Origin: Pogona vitticeps
Lineage: Eukaryota > Chordata > Lepidosauria > Squamata > Agamidae
Length of the DNA stretch: 64,000 bases
Assembly (NCBI RefSeq): GCF_051106095.1
Contig: NC_135786.1
Coordinates: 212,200,501 to 212,264,500 of the forward strand
Direction: 5' to 3'
Made by a program: the position numbers and the translations under genes. Each line of letters starts with the position of its first letter. The first letter of the stretch is position 1. Positions 40,874 through 53,720 of the stretch are shown here, piece after piece. The notes beneath the pieces were generated by a model, which was not told where the DNA came from, ran no database searches, and saw only the letters and a list, made by a program, of their open reading frames with translations.

Positions 40874-43075
40874 TCTTTAAACTGAAGCTGTAAACCAAAA
40901 TTTCCACAGAACAAAATGGTCAGTTCTGAATGAACTTATCGCTTAATATCTGGTCATTGAAATTAGAGCTGGAGCAAGATTAATTTACAAACTCCCAGGG
41001 CAGTGGACAATCGGTTACTGAACTAATTTACTACAGAACAATGTGGGAAAGCTGTGCACTACTCAGTCTATTGGTTTGGACAGTGGCTTGTAATTTGGGA
41101 TTCCTTGTTGGAATTAAAAGCTTTGCATACATCAGTGCAGTGTTCTACAAGGCAAAAACCTTGTATGTATTGTTACATGTACATATCCACGTAGGTAATT
41201 ATTGAAATAGCTGCACAGAACACTGAATGGCAATTTGGTTATAAATTTAAATAGGGTTGATTACATTTATATCAGCAAAGAAGTTGTGGAGTCTTTTTTT
41301 TTCCAAGAAAGAAAACCTTTTAACTCTATAGCTATCCTTTTGTGTGCACTGGATCTCAATTGAAATACATGCCTAAAATCTTAATGTTAAAAATGTAAGT
41401 CTAAGCCATAAATATTATAAGCCTGTTCAAACGTATTAGAATAAATATTTTGCATCAGTGAATTATTTTTTTGCACAGTTCAAAGGGCAATAAATGATAA
41501 TGGGGAGATGTTTTACATAGACAGGTGTGAAAAAAATATTCGGCTTGTAATATGAAGCTGCGATTCTTACCTTTTCTGAAGTGTGACCTAATCTTTAATC
41601 ATACATTGTTGGTAAGCAACAGTCCTGACTTGTACCAAACCTGCTTCTAGTCATATGTTTCACACCTTGTGTTGAAATTAGGCAAATTGTAGTGATTTTA
41701 TAAACTAGTGCAGTCAGGTGTTGTAGTCTGAATTAAAGTTTGATCCTGTGCTGTGGATGTTTTAAATACCACAAAGCAAAAAATCCATCCATATAGTTTT
41801 GTTCCTATTATGACCTCCCAAATGTGAAGCAAAATCAGTTGCTTTTCTCCTTATATCTCTTCTTGAACTGGTAGCAGAGCTATGATTGAAGTACTTGCAA
41901 GCTGTATTCAGTAATCTACATATCCAGGAGAAAAAAAGAGACATGCTATTGCCCCCTCCTTCCTTGCCCTCTGCATGTGTAGAACTAAGCATGAAGAAGA
42001 GAGCAACCAAGAATCAGAAATCTTTAAAAAAATCAGGATTCCAAATCCTGTAGAAATGTGCCATGGACAAAAACAGCTCTCTGTATAGATGGAGAGATAG
42101 AATACAAGGGAGCAGGACTAGCATTCTCCTTTCCTCATGGGTTTACTTCAACCTTTTTGTAGAATGGCTGACTAGTACTGCAGATGAACATAAAAATACT
42201 CTCTACTTTTCTGCTTAAATATTTTGTTAGCATTCCAATTAAACCCTGTCACCTATGAAGTTGTTTTTGAGTGGACACAAAAGGATGTCACTGTCCTTGG
42301 AAACATCGCCCTCTTATTAAACAGCAGAATACTCCTGTAGCCTCCAAATGATTGTGTTTGTAGCACTTAAAGTTTTTGGCACTAATGCACCCCTGGGTTG
42401 TGAATCAGTTCATTGACAGTTGCACTTGTTTAAAGTACTGAAATGCAAGTTTCCAAAAATAGCTAATTATATTAGCTACGTGATATAAGGTATCCCTATT
42501 TTATGTATTTATCTCTGCAAAAACTGATGTACAGATATTAATGTTTTTGAAGCGATATCTACAGCCTTAACAAAAAATAGTCTTCCCTTTCTGTGCCCAA
42601 GGAGTGTGATAATGTTATCCTTTGTCTGCATTTTTAATGTTGTTAATGATAAAACAGAACAACTTTAATCTGTATTGCCTTTGTACATGGACTATGACTA
42701 ACTATAATTGGTTAGGTCAAATCTGGTTGTTCTTTTTTCTTTGGCTGTCTACAACATATAGCTGTTACATTATCCAAGCTTCCTTACCTTTTTTTATATA
42801 TTTTACTTGTGAAATATATAGTATATGTAAATGTCTTAATTTGGTTTGGTACTAGTCTTAATTAAAAATCAGGGGGCATTGCTCCTGTATGTTCAACATT
42901 TGAGGGGCTAACTTTGTAAAATGAATGGTCAACACATGCAGGATTTAAATGAAGACTCACAGAATATGTATGTATGCAAAGAAATAAAAGGGCATTGTGG
43001 CTTTCTGAACCTCACATAAAAATCTAAGAACAAATGTCTTTTAGAAGACTTCAATAAAATAATTATTATACAAAC
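40874..43075 (+). other. PDP1: PDP1 3' UTR with alternative poly(A) signals
   Basis: AT-rich sequence with AATAAA hexamers at 41489-41494, 42983-42988 and 43053-43058. The first would give a UTR of about 0.6 kb and the last about 2.2 kb. A long UTR is usual for this gene. No mobile element is seen inside it, which contrasts with the flanks and suggests constraint. Confidence 0.65.
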
Positions 43076-43079
43076 ATCC

Positions 43080-44040
43080 ATGTTGTTGTTTTGTTTTGTA
43101 GGGCTCATTGGAGTGTTGTCTTTTATTTTCTGAAATGAATGTTAAGTTTGACCATTCACATAGTCTGTGAATGGCAAAATTAAAATGCGGCTGTATGAAA
43201 ATGCATACAGTGCAACTACCTTGTTTTATGACTTAGTCACTAATTCCATCTCCCAAATTTTTTGTTGACTTAAATGGCAGAATGTTGTACCCCATAAGCC
43301 ATATGTACATATTCTTCCCAGCATATTAGATAAAAGCATTACATCACCATTCTGTGTTGTTTACTATATCTTAATTGAAGAGGACTAGAGCTGGATTAAC
43401 TTAAGTTAGTTTAACTGTAGTGGTGCCTGTTCTAAACAGTTATGTACAGTTCTCTAATTTATCCATCCATTTCAGCCCATACGTCTGCCTGATGTATTAT
43501 GAGCTAGCTGCTTCTGCACTGTTTTTAAAAAAGGCGGGAAAGCTGTATTTTCCCTACTAAATGTGTGTGTGTGTGTCATTTGACTTCATTTGACAGTGAG
43601 TTGCAGTCTTACAGGTTGCTATTAGTAACTAAATATTGCCTGTATGTATGTGGTTTGAATTTAGATACTGTAGATGCAGCTGATCAAGCTGCTATTGCCA
43701 CATTGTTCTGGATATTGTTTTGAGGTGGGGGTGTTAAAGTAAAAACACTTCAGAAATATACAGTAGCTAATGAAGAGTTGGGGCTCCTATACTTATCTAG
43801 CTGCACTAAAGCTGAAGTAGTGCTACAGTGTAACCAATGACTGGAGCCCATGTGACTATGAGGAATGCAAAAACCAGCTCTTTGTTGTTCAAGAATCTCT
43901 CCCTTATTTCTTTTCCTTCCTGAACTAAATGCCAAAAGGCATCTAATGTTAGTAAACATCTTAACTGATGGCATTTTATGTGCCTGCCAGACAAACACTA
44001 GTTCACTTGGGGAGAGATCTGAATAGTTTCTATAGCAGAC
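43080..44040. other. Spacer downstream of PDP1
   Basis: No gene seen. A GT run is at 43561-43578. Some of this may be extended PDP1 3' sequence if a distal poly(A) site is used. Confidence 0.45.
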
Positions 44041-44042
44041 CA

Positions 44043-44137
44043 TCATCTCAGAACTGCGGAGCTGGAAGGGACCCTATGGATCATCATGTCCAGCCCCTGT
44101 TAAAGAGGCTCAGTGGGGAATTAAACTTCTAATCTTA
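44043..44137 (-). mobile_element. tRNA-derived SINE, partial, antisense
   Basis: Shares CAGAACTGCGGAGCTGGAAG, GGACCCTATGGATCAT and the GGGGAATTAAACTTCTAATC block with the SINE at 35507. The tRNA-like A-box end is missing. Confidence 0.65.
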
Positions 44138-44169
44138 AGGAAGGTAAACATGGTTAATCAGAAACTCAC

Positions 44170-44345
44170 CCTGAAGTTTTCAAAGTGGCAGCCATATTAG
44201 TCTCTGCAAATATACCAGACAAGAAACAAAAAAAATAGTTTCTTATAAAGGCAAAAACTGGCATCTTAAAGACTAGCTGCTATATTTTAATGTGAAGTTT
44301 TGTCAACTTCCGCAAGACAAAGGAGAGATACGTCAGAAATTGTAT
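44170..44345. repeat. Interspersed repeat of unassigned family
   Basis: Contains GGCAGCCATATTAGTCTCTG and GGCATCTTAAAGACTAGCTG, words also present near 19595 and 31140. Family unassigned. Confidence 0.4.
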
Positions 44346-44547
44346 CAGTCAATGTAATATTTTAAATCTAGTAATGACTTAAGCCCCCTAGTTGATGTTC
44401 AGTTCCTTTAAATAAATTTATTTCCCTTTGAAGACTTGTTCTGTAAAAAGTGACAGTACAGTTTGTTAGTAAAGGAACATCAGACTATGGATAATAAGAG
44501 CAGATAATCACACAATCATAGTAGCATTTCATACCTGGTAATGACTG

Positions 44548-44902
44548 GAGACTCTTGCTGGTGGAAACTCTTGAGAGTCCCCTGGACTGCAAGGAGAACA
44601 AACCTATCCATTCTGAAGGAAATCAACCCTGAGTGCTCACTGGAAGGACAGATCCTGAAGCTGAGGCTCCAGTACTTTGGCCATCTCATGAGAAGAGAAG
44701 ACTCCTTGGAAAAGACCTTGATGTTAGGACAGTGTGAAGGCAAGTGGAGAAGGGAATGGCAGAGGATGAGATGGTTGGATAGTGTCATCGAAACTACCAA
44801 CATGAATTTGACCCAACTCTAGGAGGCAGTGGAAGACAGGAGGGCCTGGCGTGCTCTCGTCCATGGGGTCACGAAAAGTCGGACACAACGACTATACAAC
44901 AA
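44548..44902 (+). mobile_element. BovB LINE 3' fragment
   Basis: Closely follows the 3' end of the BovB copy at 4367 (5830-6170): SLEGQILKLRLQYFGHLMRR and EDSLEKTLMLGQ, ending GGTCACGAAAAGTCGGACAC. The flanks carry a possible 8-bp duplication, AATGACTG (44540-44547 and 44903-44910). A heavily 5'-truncated insertion, younger than the RTE fragments but with an interrupted frame. Confidence 0.88.
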
Positions 44903-44910
44903 AATGACTG

Positions 44911-47900
44911 AAGAACCCTTGACTGATATTTAACCCTTTAAGATGGGTTCTCGGCATCTGTATATTTTTTTCATCTCGTCTGTTTTTATTTGAAGTATTG
45001 TTCTATAATGTTCCTTTTCTAGGATTGTGACTGTAAAGAGTGGCCAGATTGATTGAAATGTTCTGAAACAATTTTCTGTGTATCACCATCCCTAATGTCT
45101 GATTTATCCCCATTAATTCTTTTGTGTGAATGTCCTGTTTGTCCTATGGAAAATGCAGAGGGGCATTGTTGGCAATGAATGGCATAGATTGTGCTCAGGA
45201 TCAGTTACTTTGGTATTCACTCTAGAATAAATGGTTGAGATTGCAACCTTACTTAGATAAAATTGACTTGTTCTTTATTTTTCGGATTATAAAATACATT
45301 GTATTTATGCATGAAGCAAAATAGTGAATATTAATTTAATAGTACTGTGGAAGTGCCACCTATCCCTTGGCTTTCCTATACTCATAGGGAGACACATTTA
45401 AAGGTATCCTTCCACCTGGAAACTAGTTATTTGCATGTCCTTGCTTCTCTTCTCAATTTGTGGCAAATCAGTGTACTTACTCTTTACATCAAATGTTAGA
45501 ACATGCTGTTGTACAATTTATTCTTATTTTGTTTCTGGATGCCTATAAACAACAGATTTCATATCTGAACTAAAAATAACTTGCATAGAAGGAGTGTTAA
45601 CAAGTTTTTCCTCCCTTTCTCTTCCTCCCCTTCAACAAAGCAAATGACATAGAGGTTGTAGTTAGTCACCAGGACTGTCTGTTATGACAACCAATAATCT
45701 CATTACTTGTTTTATTTAAGCCAATGAAGGAAATAGCATTGTCTTCCTGGTCTAATAAAAGTACCTGCTGATCTTGGATTTATATTACCTTAAGAACCAC
45801 ACAGGCTTTTTCTAATTTTGTCTGACTCTGCATCTTGTACACTGAAGTATACCATATTAATGAAAGAGCACTGTGTTTTTAGAATAGAATAGCTGTAACC
45901 CTGAAACACTTGTAGCACCCAGTTCTATCTATGCCTTGCATTGGGCAAAATATGTCTATCGGATGTGTTTACTCTTTAAGTGTGGAACAGGTGGGGTCAT
46001 GAGAGGGAAAGTTGTGTTTTATTGACCTATTGCTGAGTTTTTTGGAATTAGAGTCGCTAAATCTGAGCTGCTCCTAACATGCCACCATTGCTTGCTCACC
46101 CACCAACTATTTCTAAAATATAGTGGAGGTTTGCAACCAAGCTTTAAATGATCAACTTTAAATCATTATGTAAACCTCACTATTCTTTATATTTTGCTGT
46201 GAGTATGTAGGATTTTTATTCCAGTTGGCAGAAAGGTTTGCATGGGACAAACTGACCTTCACTTTAATCTTAAGGATTCGTTTTCATCTCACTCCAATTA
46301 GAATGCTTTAAGATGCATTCACAGCAGCTTAAGGGTGGGAAGAACTGACATTTTATGTGCAATTTTCATATATCACCTCATAACTAACTTTCAGTGGTTT
46401 TTAAAAAGTAAAATCCATAAGCATAAAACATACAGAGTAAGTAAAACAAGCTACAGAGAATAACAGATTTACCAATAACTCTCTGTCCTTGAAAAGCACT
46501 TAAACATTTTTTTTCAGTACTGACAAGCTTGGCAAGATAAAAGCATGCAATTCACAATCTGATCTCAATATGTCTTATAGTGTGTGTGAAAACATGCTTT
46601 GTAATTATGTGCCACCTCTTTTAAAGTAATGTAGCTATGCTATATGACAGCTACGGTACTTCAACCAATTCACTGGGAAGTTCAGAATCTAGCTGTTCCT
46701 CTTGACAAAAGCAGAGACCTGGGAGAGTTACTTATTAAAAGTAGTCAGTTATAGTTCTGAATTCCACCCAAAGTAGTTGTAACTTTACAAAGTAAATCCT
46801 CTTTCTCAAAAATAACAGAATTAGTTACACTTTAAAAGAATAATCTGAATGCTGCAAGCCTCTGGTGCAAAATAGACTGTTTCTCTGTCTACTTCATTAT
46901 CATCTGAATGCACACAAGGAGAACATGAACCATGTGATAATCCTCAGTTTTGTGCCATTCTCTGTAACAAAGTCACAATTATGCTGCAAAAGGAGTGAAT
47001 TTATGTATCTCTTGAAATGCTACTATTGATTCCAGAAGTCTAGCACCACTTCTGTTCCTTCATTTTCTCAATTGTTGCAAAAATGTGTGTCAAACATTGC
47101 TTCTCCGTTGCAATTTAAGTGGTCTACTCAAGAATGCTTTACTCTAAGGGTGTGACAGGTTTTGTTCCTTCTCATGCATTTCAACATTGCACTTGGAAGA
47201 GTGGGCAGAGCCACAGTTTTGTAGGGCTGAGATTGTATACTTGTAGAATAATTTGCAATTTGAGCAATAAATTTAATGGGTTTTTGTTCCATTTCATGAC
47301 GTGCTGAATGCCAGGAATGAAAGCATGATGGGCACACTGGTAAAAATAATAAATGAGGTGCTTCTCAGTTTGGTATCTGTGCCAACCTCTTTTCAGTAGT
47401 ACTGTTTATGACTTGGACAAGGGCCTGGAATCAGCATGCCAACGTTGCTTCTGTATGTATGGGGAACTGTTCCAGCTACAAATTTGCTGCCAGTGCTTTT
47501 GTGGTTGAATTGGGCTGAACTTGCATGTACAATTGTGAGTGCATTAATGATGAGGTGGGAATCTTTCCCTATTTCTGTTAATGTGCTGATACTATTCTTT
47601 TATCATTCATGTTCTTTAAACTTCAAATGTCATCATGTGTCCTCCAGCAAATGCAGGGGGAGATACTCCACATATCATTTGGTAGTAGTTCATATTGCCC
47701 TATGGTTAGACTTGGATAACCTCATTTCTCTGCCTTTCTTGTCTACCTGATCTTCTGTTTCTCCACAGTCTTTCTATTCCAGGGGAAAAAAAGAAAGATA
47801 AAGTCAGTTCTTAGATTCACTTAATACTTGCCTCTGGACTTCAGTGAACTGGAAAGGTTACTGGGAAAGCCTCATCAGTTTTACTAGTTGAATATTTATT

Positions 47901-47979
47901 CAAAAGGATATGTGCTGTATATACAGACCACTGCTAATACTTTAATTTAAATTGAATGATCTTTAATGTGATTTTGGTA
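44911..47979. other. Spacer with no supported gene
   Basis: Three kilobases of ordinary AT-rich DNA. No repeat family, coding exon or RNA gene recognised on either strand. Confidence 0.5.
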
Positions 47980-48493
47980 CAGTGGGGTCTTGACTTAAGA
48001 ACGGCTCGAGTTAAGAACATTTTGACTTAAGAACCACTCTCATAGGAAAATATTCACTTGACTTACATACTTAGATTTGATTTACAAACTGAAAAAAAAC
48101 CACGTGGGAGGCAGGGAAAGTGCAAAATTTGAACTTTCAGTTAACTGTTGGCCAGTGAAAAGGGTGCCTGTCTGCTTCCTCACTCCTCCCAGCATTTAGA
48201 GAGTGCATTGGGAGACAGTCTTCAGACTGCCTGGTACTGTACTGCCTGGACTGTATTTTCCCTGCCTTCCCTGAACCTTTCTTGACCTAAGAAAAAAAGA
48301 AACAAAATATCCCCCTCTAGTAGTCGAAGGCGGAATAGCAGCTTCCCATTAGTTTCTATGGACGGAAAAGAGGAGATACAGATCAAATGGTTCTCAGTGC
48401 ATTCCTATGGGAAATGCAGATTTGACCTGAGAACTTTTTTACTTGAGAACCGCCTTCCAATACGGATTAAGTTCTCAAGTCAAGACCCCACTG
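47980..48493. mobile_element. Tc1/mariner (Tigger-like) miniature element, CAGTGGGGTC family
   Basis: Ends CAGTGGGGTCTTGACTTAAG and CTCAAGTCAAGACCCCACTG with TA flanks (47978-47979, 48494-48495). Shares interior words CCCCCTCTAGTAGTCGAAGG and CATTCCTATGGGAAATGCAG with the copy at 26598 but has no 86-bp tandem block. Confidence 0.88.
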
Positions 48494-49270
48494 TATCAGT
48501 GAAATTGGCACTGCTTCACTTCAACACTGTCAGTTGCTCTGGACACTTGGGAGGGGAAGTCAGAGAAGGAAAGTGGCATAAAACAGATTCCACTGTGACA
48601 GGAAGAGGCAGCATCAAGGGAGGTGTGCTCTGCTACATGGTGTTTATTAAAATCATTGTGAAAATAGCATGCTCAGAGAGAACAGAGATGAAAATTTGAA
48701 AGAGGCAATTTCCAAATATGTTCAATTGTATTGAAGAGAACGGGGGAAGGATGGAAAGTGAACATCAGCTATAACACATCTGTTCCTAGCTAACTCAAAA
48801 TGCCAGAGGTTTATGGTAACTCTTGCTGCCATGTCAGTTTTTAAAATGTGTGCAACTGTTAAAATGACATTTGCCTTCCATATATGTATACCAATGATGA
48901 GAGAGGTTAAAACCTCAAAGAAGCTCAAACATGTGTTATTATAGTGTGTAATATGCTCTGTGGATTCTCCCTAACTGTGTCCAGGCTGGGCTGGCTCTTC
49001 TTTTCTTGGGCCAAATGAGCTTGTCGAGGATGTGTGGAGATTTGGAGACCAAAAATAAATTGAGTGCTTTCAATAGGTTGGAAACTGCTTATGCTGTCCA
49101 GTTTGGTCTAATTTGACTGGCAGTGACTCTCAAGTTCACTTCTTTCCCATAAGGCAGCACTGACTCCTTTTAACTTGAGCTATAGGGAATGAATCTTGAA
49201 TCTGTTAGCGCTATGGGCCCTCCTCAAATAAGCAGCTGTAGTTTATGGTCTCCCCATTGTTTCCCCAATA

Positions 49271-49684
49271 CAGTGGTGCCTCGCTTAACGAGCACACCGT
49301 TTAACGACAAATCCGCATAGCGACCCATTTTTTGCGGTCGCTAATGCGATCGCATTGCAATGTTTAGATAGGCTAAACATCGCATTGCGATCATTTCTGC
49401 ACCCAGCAGCCATTTTGGGAATAGCTGATCGGTGGTTCCAGAATGGCCGCCGGGTGCAGAAAATGGCCACCCGCACCATTTTTGCGCCTTGCCCTCGCTT
49501 ACAGAGGGCGCGAAAATGGCGGTGCTATGGAGAAACGTCGCAGAACAGTGAGTTTAAGAGCCATAGGAACGCATCAAACTAAGTTTAATGCATTTCTGTG
49601 GCGTTTTCCATTCCATATAGCGATGTTTCCCCATAGTGACGGTTAATCCGGAACGGATTAACCTCGCTATGCGGGGCACCACTG
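49271..49684. mobile_element. Tc1/mariner (Tigger-like) miniature element, CAGTGGTGCC family
   Basis: Ends CAGTGGTGCCTCGCTTAACG and CGCTATGCGGGGCACCACTG, TA flanks at 49269-49270 and 49685-49686. Its right end (GGTTAATCCGGAACGGATTAACC) equals the left end of the copy at 21058, so the two lie in opposite orientation. CpG-rich interior without a transposase. Confidence 0.88.
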
Positions 49685-50070
49685 TATATGTTCAGAAACC
49701 TTTATTAGGCATATACAGAATAACAAATTAACAGGTAAATCAAAATTAAGATTAGACAGAATATAAATGGGATCTTTGTTCCATTGATTCTGCTTATATT
49801 ATTAGCAGTAGATAAGAACTCAAGATGGCTGCTGCAGTAGCTGACTTCTTGGAGTGCTCCGGCTTCTCCTTTTTTAAAAAAAAAAAAGTTTAAAAGTTTT
49901 TCTTTAAGCTTTTATTTTAACTCGCTTTTATCTTACTAGTTAAGATTAGCCCTATACTGAGAACCCATCGCAGAGCTCTGTACTTGGCAAAACTGCTTGA
50001 AGGAACCGGCCTGGGCATTTTTCCTTTGCTGACTGCTGGGGAGGATCCTTATGAAAGCGTCCCCAATATA

Positions 50071-50511
50071 TGTGGTGCCCCCCTAGACGATTACCTCGCA
50101 AAACGGTTTATTCGCTAGACGGGTTTTGCGATCGCTATAGCGCTTCGCAAAACGGTGTTTCCTATGGGCGATTTTCGCTGGACAATGTTTCGGACCGTGC
50201 TTCAAAAGACGGGTTTTTTGGGGGGACTGTTTCTCACAAGATGACGATTTTGACAGCTAGGTCCATGGATTGCAAAACGGGTGTTTTTGGGACCGATTTT
50301 CGCAAGACAGTGATTTTGACAACTGATCTGTGCTTTGCAAAACGGTTTTCCTATGGGTGGTATTCACAAAACGAAGACGATTTTTCCCCATTGGAATGCA
50401 TTAAATGGATTTCGATGCATTCCAATGGGGAACCGCATTTTGCAAGATGATGTTTTCGCAAAACAGCAATTTTGTCAGAATGAATTAACATCGTCTTGCG
50501 GGGCACCACTG
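50071..50511. mobile_element. Tc1/mariner-type miniature element, diverged CAGTGGTGCC family
   Basis: Ends TGTGGTGCCCCCCTAGACG and CGTCTTGCGGGGCACCACTG, TA flanks. The interior is built from repeats of a CGCAAAACGGTTTT-like word on both strands, unlike the other copies, so it is a distinct subfamily. Confidence 0.78.
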
Positions 50512-50696
50512 TATGCTGGTCCATTGATGCTCAGTATGCATGTTCCACTTAAGACCCACTTACATCTTCCCTTGATCTGCATTTTGCTAAAAGCTTGGGA
50601 GAAAGTTAGCTTAATTATACAGATCACAGCCATGCATAGTTACTAAATTTGGTTTGAATCTGCTTAATTGGTTTCCATAACTTTCATCTCCTTATA

Positions 50697-52245
50697 GGGT
50701 GGAAGCATTTCTTGTGCATACTGTTTCCGCATTTGACATGGTCCCTCACCGAAGACTGCTGAGAACTCCACAGTCAGGGGATAAGAGGGGAGGTCCTCTT
50801 ACAGACTGAGAATTGGTTGAGAACCAGGAAACAGAGAGCAGGTGTCAATGGGCAATTTTCACAATGGAGAGAGGTGAATAGTGGTGTGTCCCTGGGGCCA
50901 GTGCTCTTCAACCTGTTCATAAATGACCTGGAGACAGGGATAAGCAGTGAGGTGGCCACGTTTGCAGATGACACAAAACTTTTCTGGGTGGTGAAGACCA
51001 GAAGGGATTGTGAAGAACTCCAGAAGGATCTCTCCAAACTGGGAGAATGGGCAGCAAAAAGGCAAATGCATTTCAATATAAGAAAATGTAAAGTAAGGCA
51101 CAATGGGACAAAAAATCAAAACTCTTTTATTGGCTAATAGGTTCTGAGCTGTCCATGGCGGATCAGGGAAGAGATCTTGGTGTGCTGGTGGGCAACTTGA
51201 TGAAAGTGTCAACCCAGTGTGCGGCAGCAGTGAAGGCCAATTCCATGCTACCCTGTTTTCCTGAAAATAAGACCTAACCTGAAAATAAGCCCTAATATGA
51301 TTTTTCAGGATGCTGATAAGTCCTACCCCAAAAATAAGCCCCAGTTCAGTGAAACCCTGCCCTCCACCATTGTGCAGCACTGTGCAGCAACCAGAAGGTG
51401 ACATGACTATATTTGAATAAATGTAGATTGTTGTACATGAAAATAAAATAAAACATTCCCTGAAAATAAACCCTAATGCATTTTAGAGCAAAAATTAATA
51501 TAATACTCTGTCTTATTTTCGGGAAAATGTGGTTGGTATCATTTAAAAGGGGATTGAAAATAAAACAACCAATATTATAATGCCATTGTACAAAATGCTG
51601 GTAAGGCCACACCTGGAGTATTTATTGTATACAGTTCTGGCCACCGCACCTCAAAAAAGACATGGTGGAACTGGAAAAGGTGCAGAAGAGAGCAAGTAAA
51701 ATGATGACAGGGTTGGGGCCCCTCCCTTATGAGGAAAGGCTACAGCGTTTAGGGCTCTTTGGTCTAGAGAAAAGGTGCCTGAGTGGGGACATGACTGAGA
51801 TGTATAAAATTATGCAGGGGATGGATCAAGTGGAGAGAGGGAAGCTCTTTTCCCTCTCATTCAATGCCAGAACCAGGGGACATACACTCCAATTGAGTGT
51901 TCGGAGAGTGAGAACAAAATATTTCTTGACCCAGAGTGTTATTAGTTTGTGCAACTCTTTGCCACAGAATGTGATGATGGCATCTGGCCTAGATGCCTTT
52001 CAAAGGGGATTGGACAGATTTCTGGAGGAAAAGGCCATTGCAGGTTACAGGCCATAATGGGGATGTATAATCTCCAGGCTTAAAAGGAAGGTACCTCAAA
52101 ATGCCAGATGCAGGGGAGAGGTATCAGGAGACAGGTACATATCTAGTTGTCTCATGTGCTCCCAGAGGCATCTGTGAGATACAGGAAACTGGACTAGATG
52201 GGCCCTTGGCTTGATCCAGCAAGGCTCTTCTTATGGTCTAATGTA
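50697..52245 (+). mobile_element. CR1/L2-type LINE 3' part, split by a miniature transposon
   Basis: The 5' piece encodes SLGPVLFNLFINDLETGISS and VATFADDTKLFWVV (reverse-transcriptase catalytic block with ADD), followed by DLSKLGEWAAKRQMHFNIRK. The 3' piece encodes LGPLPYEERLQRLGLFGLEK, TRGHTLQLSVRRVRTKYFLT and SGLDAFQRGLDRFLEEKA, then a non-coding end with GGCTTGATCCAGCAAGGCTC. A mariner-type element (51251-51532) separates the two. Truncated at 5' and not functional. Confidence 0.85.
51251..51532. mobile_element. Tc1/mariner-type miniature element, CCCTGTTTCCC family
   Basis: Left end CCCTGTTTTCCTGAAAATAAG after TA at 51249-51250. The right end near GTCTTATTTTCGGGAAAATG is diverged. Inserted inside the LINE at 50697-52245, so it is younger than that LINE copy. 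Confidence 0.8.
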
Positions 52246-53526
52246 AAGACAAAAAACAAGCTGCATAATACCCTGTTCTTCCTTATGAACCAATTACTGG
52301 AAAAAAAAACCCAACTGGGTGCTCACTGAAGAAGGATGCGTGTTCACAATCCACATTTTTCAATGCACAAGCCTTCAATTATGACCCTTCTGCACTTCTG
52401 TTGTTGTTTCATTAGTACGGCTATTCCCAAAACATCCCCTGCCCTTTGTCCTCTCCTTCTTAGCCTTATGGAGAGAAAAAAAGTAAACAGTGCACAGCCG
52501 GTAGATCTTGTCCTGTTTGGTTCAATTCTACTGAGAGCATCCCCTTTTTTCCCTTTCTTTCCCTCTTTTTTAAGCTTTCAAGCATTGTGTCACAACCGAT
52601 TAAGTGTTCTATTCCATTGCTAGGCTTTTTGAGAGGTACACACTATGGGTGCCATGTGCATCACCAAGATTATAGGGGCATTCTCCTCTCTCATAGCAGT
52701 TTTTCGATTACACCACAGTCTGTGCATTAGGAACCGGAAACAAAATCTACTGTTCTACTTGCAGTTTGTTTGCATTATTATCATCGTTATTAAGTTTTTA
52801 ATCCTTCAAATGTTTTAAGTTCCTGATGTCTACACGTAATCTGTTAAAGTTTTTTCCACCCATTTTGGAGTATTGGGAGTTTTCTGGGTGTTTTGCAGCT
52901 TGCAACCAAGTTCCATAATTATTATGGTAACTGCACTATAGGTGAGCTGGTTTATTTCCTTTAGCATATTAGTTCTGATTGTTTGGATTACTACATTTGC
53001 ACCTGTCAGTAGATCTTTTATGGGTTATTTTGTAATTGGTGCAAAATGGGGAGCCTTTGTCTTTCTGGGTTATGGCTAATAAGGGTTACTAATTTTTCCC
53101 TCAGTGATATCTGCCGTTCTGTCAATTCATAATTTCGGGATTATACCATAAATTGTTCCTCTATTGATGCATTCTTTTCCACTATTGTATCTACCTCTAT
53201 TCCCTATTTGTCTTCCATACTATGGTCATTGTTCTGTGTTTTGCCACCTTTTCTAATTCTTGCAATCCCAGTTCTGAAAACACTTTACTCCAGATGATAA
53301 ACCTTCTGTGGTCTATTAATCATTGTTCAGCTATGTCACTATTTTGGTATTTTTTTCCCCAAATTTCTATCATTCTTTTTTGAAAACCACAGGTTGTTGG
53401 GTTTGCCTCGTAACAGTATTCATAATGTCTCAGTTTTTGGTGGGAATCCAGTGTTTGTGTTTATCTTGTTCCAGTCACTTTGCAGAAACCCTGGTTCTCC
53501 AACAGGGTCTGGTGAGTCTTGTAGCT
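52246..53526. other. Unassigned AT-rich stretch
   Basis: No gene supported. Read on the minus strand, 53080-53110 gives LTERQISLREKLVTLISHNP, which looks protein-like, but the surrounding frames are broken and no family is recognised. It may be an old antisense mobile element. Confidence 0.35.
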
Positions 53527-53720
53527 CAGTGGTCCCCAACCTTTTCCCAACTGTGGACCGGTTGGAGGGGGCATGTTGCGCCTGCAGGGCAGTGGAGCAC
53601 ATTCACGTGCATGCACACAGCAGCACTCACAGGGGGTGCTTGCGGGGGTGCAGGGGATCTGTGTCCTGCCTAGACCGCAGACTGCTACTGGGTCGCAGAC
53701 CAGGGGTTGGGGGCCCCTGC
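53527..53720. mobile_element. hAT miniature element, CAGTGGTCCCCAACC family
   Basis: Starts CAGTGGTCCCCAACCTTTTC and ends in CAGGGGTTGGGGGCCCCTG. The 8-bp flanks match only partly (TTGTAGCT and CTGTAGAT). Shorter interior than the copies at 10618 and 16795. Confidence 0.75.

Noticed and set aside
53080-53110. Minus-strand LTERQISLREKLVTLISHNP as a gene
   Set aside because: Neighbouring frames carry many stops, and no family or splice structure supports a host gene.
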